The notes under the pieces: generated by a model
Seen by the model: only the letters and a program-made list of their open reading frames with translations
Database searches by the model: none
What the model was told of the DNA's origin: nothing
Part shown: one piece after another, positions 13,101 to 17,130 of the stretch
Position numbering within the stretch: the first letter of the stretch is position 1
How the letters are laid out: each line of letters starts with the position of its first letter
Assembly: GCF_000003605.2 (NCBI RefSeq)
Contig: NW_003137830.1
Span: forward strand, 481,847 to 498,976
Source: Saccoglossus kowalevskii
Lineage: Eukaryota; Hemichordata; Enteropneusta; Harrimaniidae
Length of the DNA stretch: 17,130 nt
Direction of reading: 5' to 3'
Program-made: the position numbers and the translations under genes

Positions 13101-16100
13101 CTTGTGTTCATCACATTGAAGTCTGCCCTAGTGAAGGAACAAGGGATTAGATCTGCATCTGTTGCCTTGGCAACCAGCCGAGGGAAATTCAAGTTTGACC
13201 CATCAATAACAGGACCAAGAGACATTATAAAGCACATTGAGGTGGGTGTGGCATTTTGATTTATTGATTCTGCTGATGACGATGAGTGGATGATTTTTAA
13301 ACGATTGCAAATTGTGAATTTTCATTGCTTCAAATAAATGCTTGTTCCTCTATCTATCTATATATTCTGTTGAGTAATATTAAGAAATTTATGCATGTAG
13401 GAACAAAATCGTTTTTTCCTGCTAGCTATCACAGTTTCAAGTTTACGAATATGATTTTATTCCAACAGGATGCAGGGTTTGGGGCAACTTTGGCGAAGAA
13501 CGACTCAAAATCGAAAACAGCTGGACTACAACAAAAGGCAGAAATAAAAAAGTAAGATTTAATATATTTTTTTATACATTGTGCACGTTAATTCTATGTT
13601 TGAGTGCAATTAAGTTACAAATTAGTGGACAAACCAATGAGGAGAATGTACAGTACAATTGAAAATAAAATATAATGAATGACTCTGAACTCTCTTGCTA
13701 GTATTCAATGAGATAGTATATTTAGTCCCCGTTCGGATGCAGTCCGAAAACAGGGACTTATGTTTTGACCTCCGTGTGTCCGTGTGTCCGTGCGTGCATG
13801 CGTCCGGACCTGTATCTTAGAAATGCCTGGACCAATCACAATCAAACTTCACACATACATCACACATAATATTATACTTATGCTCATCAATTTGTTTCAC
13901 AGTGTGATTCATGATAGCCGAATGAGGGCCATTTTTGTAATGAAAAATCACCAAAATCAAGCATTTCTCGGCTGTTTACAGATGGATTTTGTTCGAACTT
14001 GGTATATACATAAGACATTATGGGATCTTGATGCAAATAATTTTGTTTTTCAGATAAGATTCAAAATGGCCGGCCATTTTGTTTTAATGATTGGGCTTCT
14101 AGAGCCATGTCTCTTAAATGCTTTGACTGATTATGTTCAAATTTTATATATTCGTTATACATCATGTTATATATATACATGTATTCAAAATAGCTGATTT
14201 TGAATGCTGTTCCAGAACAATATCTCTCAATATGGACAAGTACTTGTTTGACGATCAGATACAAATGTCAATCATTTTAATGTTAAAAAATCATATTTCT
14301 GACATGTTTATATTCCAGCTATATTACTATAAAAAAAACTATATATCTTAAGTTTGCTAACTAACGGGGTCTGTGCCATGCATGGCTTGTTTATTTTTGC
14401 TTTTCAGATGGCGCCGATCTTTCCTGTTCTCTCTCATATTTGGTATACCAGTTCTTATTGTCGTTATTTACTTCAGATTGCTATCTGATAACAGTTCCCA
14501 TTGTATATTTCCTGGTGTCTCCTTGGAGAATCTACTTTTGTTTTTTTTATGCACACCTTGTCAGGTGAGTTAAAATATCTCTTTTTGTTCAGGTGGATGT
14601 ATTATAATTTTAAATGATGTAGACACAGTTGTAACATTATTACCAATAATCAGTCATAGCTAATAATATGCATATCACAACGGCATTATTATTTATATTC
14701 AAATTGACTTGTGTAATGTCATTGCTATGAATGTATGGATCTGTGAAGTATGATACTGTAAAATACTTTATTTTAGCTAGAATTAAAAATGTAATATTTC
14801 CCTGAAAAAAAAAAAAAAAACGTTTTGGCTGTTTTGTCATTAAATGTGAAATCTAGGAAAAAAGCTATTTTTCACAGATTCATCCCTTCAGCAAAAATAA
14901 TGAAAATAAATTCTAAGTGAAAATAAATTACTTTACAGTATACCTTGAAAACAAACCATACCGAGACAACACAAACACTGCCTGCTGTATTGCTATGTAA
15001 TATTTCATTAGCACAGAAATCTGTGTCATCACTAATTACTTGTCTCCATGGCAACAGAACATTACAATGGGAACATGCATGTGCAGACTGACTTTTGGGT
15101 AACTTGCCCGCCACTGCCCACCATATTGTTTATTGAAATTAGGTTTTGAATTCTGTCAAGTTAATAATTTTTGATTTTTTTAATTTCAGTTCATTGGTGG
15201 TCGATATTTCTATGTGCAGGCATTGAAAGCAATAAAACACAAGACAACCAATATGGACGTTCTCATCGTCCTGGCAACCTCTGTGGCATATTTATACTCA
15301 ATAACCATTCTAGTTTTAGCGATAATAGAGGAAGCACAAGTCAGTCCCAAAACTTTCTTTGATACTCCGCCAATGCTGCTCGTCTTTGTGTCACTCGGAA
15401 GATGGTTAGAACATGTTGCTAAGGTAACATATTTAATAAAATTATGATGTGGTCACACTTTGGTAAATTTTTTTGCCTTTCACTTTTCTATGTTTTTTAG
15501 TTGTTGTTAGTGTTCAGTGACAAATTCTTTTGTTTTTGGCCTAATATTAGTAAATAGAATTAGATAGAAATACATGTACACCACATGATATCAAAATTCA
15601 ACAAAGAATGAAGGTTATGTGTTGTATACATTTGACCCATATCGAACATGATGCAAAGTTAAATGAATGGGTAATTGTTTACGACTTTCAAATGAAAAAG
15701 TTAAAGAACTTATTTCCGCGAAAATTTGTGCATCATTTTGGCAACCACTGCAGTAGTAGATGTATATACTCACAATGATACCTTTCTATAGCAATTGTTT
15801 TTCTGAAACAACCATTTTAAGATCATGTTTTAACATGACCTGCATGTACATATATTGAACATAAGTTTGTTAAAGGTAAATGGTTTAAATGTCTGATTGA
15901 TTTTATGTAGTTATTGTCAATATCAGCACTCACCTATTTTCTTTCATTACTGATAGGGTAAAACATCTGAGGCACTTGCCAAGCTGATGTCACTACAGGC
16001 AACTGAAGCTGTCTTATTAAAGCACAATGAGCTTGGTGAAGTGGTGTCAGAACAACACATTAGCGTGGATCTTGTACACCGTGGAGATATCTTGAAAGTA

Positions 16101-17111
16101 GTGCCCGGTGCCAAGGTTCCAGTTGATGGTCGAGTTATTGAAGGTACCACAACAGTAGATGAGTCGCTTATTACTGGGGAATCTATGCCAGTAGCCAAGA
16201 AAGTTGGTAAGTTATTTGTTTGTTGTTTAAAATATATTTCCTGTGGATGTACTCATAGGAGCAATATATATATATATATATATATACAAGGGTACAAACC
16301 TACATATATAATAAACCCATGTTGGCATATTTAGTGTTTAGCGCATTTGTCTCTCATCAAGAAGATTGTAGGCTTTTTACTCACTCAGCATAAAATAAAG
16401 TATAGGGTTTTTTCTAGAAAAAAAAACTGCAAGAGGGAGCACTGCAATTCAGCGGCGCCACCAAGTGGTGGGGATGGGGTTCTCCCTACCAGGGTGTTGA
16501 GTTATTGATAATTCTAAGTTAAAAAGGAGCATTTTATGGCTTCCGTGGGGCAAAATTTACTATCAGACAGGTCACAGTTGAAGACTGTGGCCACATGTGA
16601 TCCCTGGTCAATCAGAATTTTATGGTTGCCAGAGGATCTGATCCCAAGGGTAAGGGGGCGCATGGCCATGACATGAGGGCGCTGCACCCTGTTTCCTTGT
16701 TTAAAAGAATCCCTGTTTTACCTAGCTAGACTAACAAAAATGTGGTATTAGTTTGGAGAAGAATGTTCTTTTGGATGGGAAAGATACAAACTGTTTGTCC
16801 TGTGTGCTGTTTCCATCCTCATTGGACATTAAAAAAACAAAACGTGTTCTCATCGCAAAGATTCCCACAGTGTGATGGCTTCTTTTTCTCATTTTATCTC
16901 TTTGGGCTTCCATATTAATTGAGCTCCTTGTCTGTTGATCTCAGTAATAAATAAATAGATAAGAAAAAAATTCATTTGATATTCAGGTGCTGCTGTTATT
17001 GGTGGATCCATAAACCAGAATGGAACTATTATACTAGAAGCAACACATGTAGGAAATGACACCACGCTATCTCAGATTGTAAAACTGGTAGAAGAGGCAC
17101 AGACATCCAAG
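2635..17111 (+). CDS. ATP7: Copper-transporting P1B-type ATPase, ATP7A/ATP7B family, partial at both ends (nine exons)
   Basis: The joined exons 2635-4144, 8774-8998, 10579-10742, 13079-13241, 13469-13551, 14408-14564, 15190-15423, 15957-16206 and 16987-17111 give about 970 residues. What is seen: repeated GMTCxxC heavy-metal-associated domains (one half domain plus eight), four hydrophobic segments, and an actuator domain with TGE. All junctions are GT-AG and keep phase, except for one extra base inside exon 4. Family knowledge: ATP7 proteins use ATP to export Cu(I) across trans-Golgi or plasma membranes; the N-terminal domains take copper from the chaperone ATOX1. The resemblance to vertebrate ATP7B is close in TM2-TM4 and the actuator. 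A is not separable from B, as invertebrates usually have a single ATP7. The start codon, the CPC helix, the DKTGT phosphorylation site and the nucleotide-binding domain are outside the window. Confidence 0.95.
4297..4479. mobile_element. MITE-like element with about 27-bp inverted repeats, TA ends
   Basis: The left end reads TACCGTAAAATCTGTATTAG. The reverse complement of the right end reads TACTGTAAAATTTGTATTAG, and the match continues into GAAGC. The inner part repeats the phrase CTAATAGAAG. The outer TA could be a target duplication, as expected for Tc1/mariner-derived MITEs. There is no coding capacity, so it would be non-autonomous. The family name is unknown to me. Confidence 0.75.
6312..6593 (-). 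other. Antisense open frame, possible protein fragment of unknown origin
   Basis: A 93-codon frame starts with ATG on the minus strand and stays open about 20 codons further upstream. It ends in TAA at 6312-6314. The translation has an ordinary, balanced composition with Leu-rich amphipathic stretches near its C-terminus, such as [16 protein letters not shown] do not recognise a family. No convincing splice pair, polyadenylation signal or repeat ends frame it. An open frame of this length can arise by chance in 17 kb of AT-rich DNA, so this is only a candidate. Confidence 0.15.
6635..6668. repeat. Two-unit 17-bp tandem repeat
   Basis: The phrase TACCGGGTATTCTAATT is followed directly by TACCGGGTATACTAACA. 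Two units differ at only a few positions. It lies in intron 1 and has no evident function. Confidence 0.6.
6959..7161. mobile_element. MITE-like element, copy A of the TACTGTAAAATACTTTATTTT family
   Basis: The left end TACTGTAAAATACTTTATTT matches the reverse complement of the right end, TACTGTAGAATACTTTATTT, with similarity over about 32 bp. The interior is shared almost base for base (about 140 bp) with the copy at 7561-7754, in the same orientation. It is also related, in reverse orientation, to 14754-14940. It is bounded by TA, is 203 bp long and has no coding capacity. Confidence 0.8.
7561..7754. mobile_element. MITE-like element, copy B, direct repeat of 6959-7161
   Basis: The interior from about 7600 to 7740 is nearly identical to copy A, including the phrase AAATCAGTGAAAATAAATTC. 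The left end has decayed (TACTCGCTTAAAATTTATTT) while the right end still reads AAAGTTTTACAGTA. Its position 400 bp from copy A, in the same orientation, suggests either two insertions or a local duplication. Confidence 0.75.
8261..8280. repeat. Tandem pair of a 10-bp unit, GCTATATAAT
   Basis: Two exact copies of GCTATATAAT lie head to tail in intron 1. Too short to assign a role. Confidence 0.6.
8774..8998 (+). CDS. ATP7: ATP7 exon 2: linker and first half of HMA domain 8
   Basis: The exon starts after TTTTTTCTAG and ends at AAAG|GTACGT. Both ends are phase 1. Residues about 504-550 are a polar linker rich in Ser, Thr, Lys and Gly, matching the long linker between metal-binding domains 4 and 5 of vertebrate ATP7B. 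The exon then encodes [20 protein letters not shown] (residues 551-571), the first strand and Cu-binding loop of the penultimate HMA domain. The domain is completed by exon 3. Family knowledge says this membrane-proximal pair matters most for transport and trafficking; the position here supports equating it with MBD5. Confidence 0.95.
9182..9265 (+). repeat. tRNA-derived SINE head or tRNA pseudogene
   Basis: An A-box-like TGGCTAAATGG lies at 9188-9198 and a B-box-like AGTTTGAACCC at 9237-9247, about 39 bases apart, as in Pol III promoters. A run of eight T at 9258-9265 would end Pol III transcription. Clean cloverleaf stems could not be drawn, so it is not a working tRNA. It is most likely the 5' part of an old SINE; the 3' tail was not delimited. 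Confidence 0.4.
9935..10517. mobile_element. Interspersed repeat copy 1 (non-coding, about 0.58 kb), AGTCCCTGTT / AACAGGGACT ends
   Basis: It begins AGTCCCTGTT at 9935. Near its right end at 10488-10497 is the exact inverted match AACAGGGACT, followed by the shared tail ATGCATGGCTTGTT. The flanks ATTATT at 9929-9934 and 10518-10523 may be a target duplication. A segment starting AAAATGGC is present twice (from 10242 and from 10363), each opening with a hairpin AAAATGGC...GGCCATTT. About 80 bp around 10090-10170 are virtually identical to the copy at 13724-14392. An open frame of 113 codons crosses it but looks incidental. I do not recognise the family. Confidence 0.7.
10579..10742 (+). CDS. 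ATP7: ATP7 exon 3: second half of HMA domain 8
   Basis: The 164-nt exon begins after TTGTTTAG and ends at ATG|GTGAGT. It enters at phase 1 and leaves at phase 0. It encodes residues about 580-633, running through [16 protein letters not shown] and [13 protein letters not shown] to DGVVELM. This completes the betaalphabetabetaalphabeta fold started in exon 2 and opens the first strand of the last HMA domain. SVLVALMA and the closing DxxMGF stretch closely resemble vertebrate ATP7B domain 5. The intron position just after the first helix is the usual one for this family member. Confidence 0.95.
11354..11361. repeat. 8-bp target site duplication, left copy (CTACAATC)
   Basis: CTACAATC directly precedes the inverted-repeat element and recurs at 12228-12235 directly after it. 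Confidence 0.7.
11362..12227. mobile_element. Non-autonomous DNA transposon with about 175-bp inverted repeats and 8-bp TSD (hAT-like)
   Basis: The left arm (11362-11545) starts AGGTATGTACGACCTAG. The reverse complement of the right arm (12055-12227) starts GAGGTATGTAAGACCTAG, and similarity continues through phrases such as AGTGCCATATGCGAGTACCA and GGCCAGGAAAACTGG. Exact 8-bp duplications CTACAATC flank it. An 8-bp duplication is typical of hAT elements; the TIR start does not let me fix the superfamily. The arms contain degenerate repeats of a GCATATGCGAGTGGTAAAA-like phrase. The roughly 510-bp core shows no transposase, so it would need a helper enzyme. Confidence 0.8.
12228..12235. repeat. 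8-bp target site duplication, right copy (CTACAATC)
   Basis: Exact match to 11354-11361, directly after the right inverted repeat. Confidence 0.7.
12351..12561. mobile_element. MITE-like element with about 40-bp imperfect inverted repeats
   Basis: The left end TACTGTAAAACGGTTAATTA matches the reverse complement of the right end, TACTGTGAAATGACTAATTT. The similarity runs on through TTCACTGGGTTTTAA. The phrase AACCCAGTGAA or a close variant occurs several times inside in alternating orientation, so the whole piece can fold back on itself. TA bounds both ends. No coding capacity. Confidence 0.75.
12591..12609 (+). other. G-rich run, possible G-quadruplex
   Basis: GGGTGA is followed by a run of ten G and then TCTGGG, giving at least four G3 tracts within about 20 bases. 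It is on the coding strand of intron 3. A role is not shown. Confidence 0.4.
13079..13241 (+). CDS. ATP7: ATP7 exon 4: HMA domain 9 (last), with one-base frameshift
   Basis: The exon starts after TTCGCCTAG and ends at GAG|GTGGGT. It encodes [14 protein letters not shown] in the frame inherited from exon 3. One base further on, in another frame, come [16 protein letters not shown] and then [16 protein letters not shown]. Together these are a clean match to vertebrate ATP7B domain 6. The exon is 163 nt where phase 0 at both ends requires 162, so one base near 13119-13121 is extra. Read as given, translation meets TAG at 13148-13150. The intact downstream frame suggests a sequence or assembly error, or a recent allele, rather than an old pseudogene. 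No alternative splice repairs it. Confidence 0.93.
13469..13551 (+). CDS. ATP7: ATP7 exon 5: end of HMA domain 9 and link to the membrane domain
   Basis: The 83-nt exon follows TTATTCCAACAG and ends at AA|GTAAGA, entering at phase 0 and leaving at phase 2. It encodes [20 protein letters not shown] and then QQKAEIK (residues about 688-714). DAGFGA is the end of the last HMA domain. The basic polar remainder is the short tether to TM1, matching the segment that ends EIKQW in vertebrate ATP7B. Splitting the last HMA domain just before its GF motif is also seen in vertebrate genes. Confidence 0.92.
13724..14392. mobile_element. Interspersed repeat copy 2 (about 0.67 kb), AGTCCCCGTT / AACGGGGTCT ends
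   Basis: It shares with 9935-10517 the start AGTCCC.GTTCG, about 80 nearly identical bases near 13913-13995, GTTTTAATGA-type phrases, GACAAGTACTTGT, and the tail CATGCATGGCTTGTT. Its first 35 bases fold as an imperfect hairpin (AGTCCCCGTT...AACAGGGACT at 13724-13758). A 20-bp perfect palindrome is at 14062-14081. A 137-codon frame crosses it; its similarity to the frame in copy 1 follows from DNA identity and is not evidence of a protein. Confidence 0.7.
14062..14081. repeat. Perfect 20-bp palindrome
   Basis: CAAAATGGCCGGCCATTTTG is its own reverse complement. In repeat copy 1 the same place has a 7-base spacer between the arms (10362-10388), so this copy has lost the loop. Confidence 0.85.
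14408..14564 (+). CDS. ATP7: ATP7 exon 6: TM1 and first part of TM2
   Basis: The 157-nt exon follows TTGCTTTTCAG and ends at CAG|GTGAGT, entering at phase 2 and leaving at phase 0. It encodes [20 protein letters not shown] as the start of TM1 (about residues 719-737). A short luminal loop with SDNSSHCIF follows, then the start of TM2, [14 protein letters not shown] (residues 754-767). SLIFGIP and NLLLFFLCT match the P1B ATPase platform region, where these two helices receive copper from the HMA domains. The luminal loop has one His and no Met, so it is poorer than the Met/His-rich loop of ATP7A. CTPC places two cysteines where vertebrate ATP7B has CTFV. Confidence 0.94.
14565..15189 (+). other. 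Intron 6 (0.63 kb), with one MITE
   Basis: The intron runs from GTGAGT to TTAATTTCAG, in phase 0. It holds the element at 14754-14940 and otherwise nothing recognisable. Confidence 0.85.
14754..14940. mobile_element. MITE-like element, copy C, reverse orientation to 6959-7161
   Basis: The left end TACTGTAAAATACTTTATTT is identical to that of copy A. The right end AAATTACTTTACAGTA is its inverted partner. The reverse complement of its right half gives AGGGATGAATC.GTGAAAA, matching the interior of copies A and B. It contains a run of about 16 A near 14805-14820. No coding capacity. Confidence 0.75.
15190..15423 (+). CDS. ATP7: ATP7 exon 7: end of TM2, TM3 and TM4
   Basis: The 234-nt exon follows TTAATTTCAG and ends at AAG|GTAACA, with phase 0 at both ends. 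It encodes [14 protein letters not shown] (rest of TM2, with the GG kink at residues 770-771), then [17 protein letters not shown] (TM3, about 789-813), then [20 protein letters not shown] (TM4, about 823-842). The Gly-Gly kink forms the docking platform in P1B ATPases. The Met of NMDVL and the Glu of RWLE match residues proposed for copper entry and exit in the bacterial CopA structure. This is among the best conserved parts of the window and settles the family as a copper ATPase. Confidence 0.97.
15424..15956 (+). other. Intron 7 (0.53 kb), nothing recognised
   Basis: The intron runs from GTAACA to TTACTGATAG, in phase 0. It is AT-rich; no repeat ends, open frames or RNA genes could be supported. 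Confidence 0.85.
15957..16206 (+). CDS. ATP7: ATP7 exon 8: actuator domain with TGE motif
   Basis: The 250-nt exon follows TTACTGATAG and ends at GTTG|GTAAGT, entering at phase 0 and leaving at phase 1. It encodes [18 protein letters not shown] after TM4, then the actuator domain: [20 protein letters not shown] and [19 protein letters not shown] is at residues 918-920 (16173-16181). In P-type ATPases this loop removes the phosphate from the catalytic Asp, completing the transport cycle. No key residue is missing. The domain is completed in exon 9. Confidence 0.97.
16207..16986 (+). other. Intron 8 (0.78 kb), with AT microsatellite and a decayed SINE-like stretch
   Basis: The intron runs from GTAAGT to TTGATATTCAG; the split codon is Gly. 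It has an AT repeat at 16264-16286, a weak tRNA-like stretch at about 16323-16385, and a GC-richer block at about 16440-16690 of unknown nature. Confidence 0.8.
16264..16286. repeat. (AT)n microsatellite
   Basis: Uninterrupted AT dinucleotides over 23 bases in intron 8. Confidence 0.9.
16987..17111 (+). CDS. ATP7: ATP7 exon 9: end of actuator domain and lead into TM5; gene continues beyond
   Basis: The 125-nt exon follows TTGATATTCAG and ends at AAG|GTAACA, entering at phase 1 and leaving at phase 0. It encodes [18 protein letters not shown] and [20 protein letters not shown], ending TSK (residues 930-970). VIGGSIN and the [18 protein letters not shown] stretch are near-identical to vertebrate ATP7. 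The donor GTAACA at 17112 shows that the gene goes on. Missing parts are TM5, TM6 with CPC, the phosphorylation and nucleotide-binding domains, TM7-8 and the C-terminal tail. Confidence 0.96.
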
Positions 17112-17130
17112 GTAACAATTTGTAATAAAA

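Larger units (their letters stand above)
13552..14407 (+). other. Intron 5 (0.86 kb), mostly repeat copy 2
   Basis: The intron runs from GTAAGA to TTGCTTTTCAG; the split codon is Lys (AA+A). The repeat at 13724-14392 fills most of it and ends 15 bases before the exon. The first 170 bases hold nothing recognisable. Confidence 0.85.

Noticed and set aside
13121-13131. GTCTGCCCTAG in exon 4 as a tiny intron that would repair the frame
   Set aside because: Eleven bases is far too short for splicing, and removing it does not restore the conserved sequence.
9972-14197. Two open frames (9972-10313 and 13784-14197) sharing a stretch of about 28 identical residues
   Set aside because: The identity is explained by the underlying repeat DNA being nearly identical. 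Outside that stretch the frames diverge, and they contain no recognisable domain.
4145-17130. CRISPR arrays, bacterial operons, prophage or defence systems
   Set aside because: The coding is intron-split eukaryotic DNA; no regularly spaced repeats or prokaryotic genes are present.

Overview
The window is eukaryotic nuclear DNA. It is AT-rich, has no compact operon-like coding, and carries one protein-coding gene on the + strand, broken by eight complete GT-AG introns and full of transposable-element debris. Frequent TACATGTA and TACCGGTA palindromes and several families of short inverted-repeat elements resemble marine invertebrate genomes, perhaps a mollusc. That guess rests on general pattern recognition only.

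The gene is a copper-transporting P1B-type ATPase of the ATP7 (ATP7A/ATP7B) family. Nine exons can be placed: 2635-4144, 8774-8998, 10579-10742, 13079-13241, 13469-13551, 14408-14564, 15190-15423, 15957-16206 and 16987-17111. Together they give about 970 residues. Both ends lie outside the window. On the left, exon 1 opens in the middle of a heavy-metal-associated (HMA) domain. On the right, the gene stops after the actuator domain, before the CPC membrane helix and the phosphorylation and ATP-binding domains. The visible order is half an HMA domain, six HMA domains in one large exon, a Ser/Thr-rich linker, two more HMA domains next to the membrane, four membrane helices, and the actuator domain with its TGE loop.

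Two things stand out in the gene. It has at least nine HMA copper-binding domains where vertebrate ATP7 proteins have six. Exon 4 (13079-13241) carries one extra base near 13119-13121 that breaks the frame and brings in a TAG at 13148, although the rest of the exon is well conserved in the shifted frame.

The introns (about 14 kb with the flanks) hold at least five MITE-like elements with TACTGTAAAA-type ends at 4297, 6959, 7561, 12351 and 14754. They also hold an 866-bp element with inverted repeats of about 175 bp and an 8-bp target duplication (11362-12227), and two copies of a 0.6-0.7 kb repeat (9935-10517 and 13724-14392), the second ending right at an exon acceptor. A tRNA-derived SINE-like head lies at 9182-9265. 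Nothing in the window supports a second gene with confidence.
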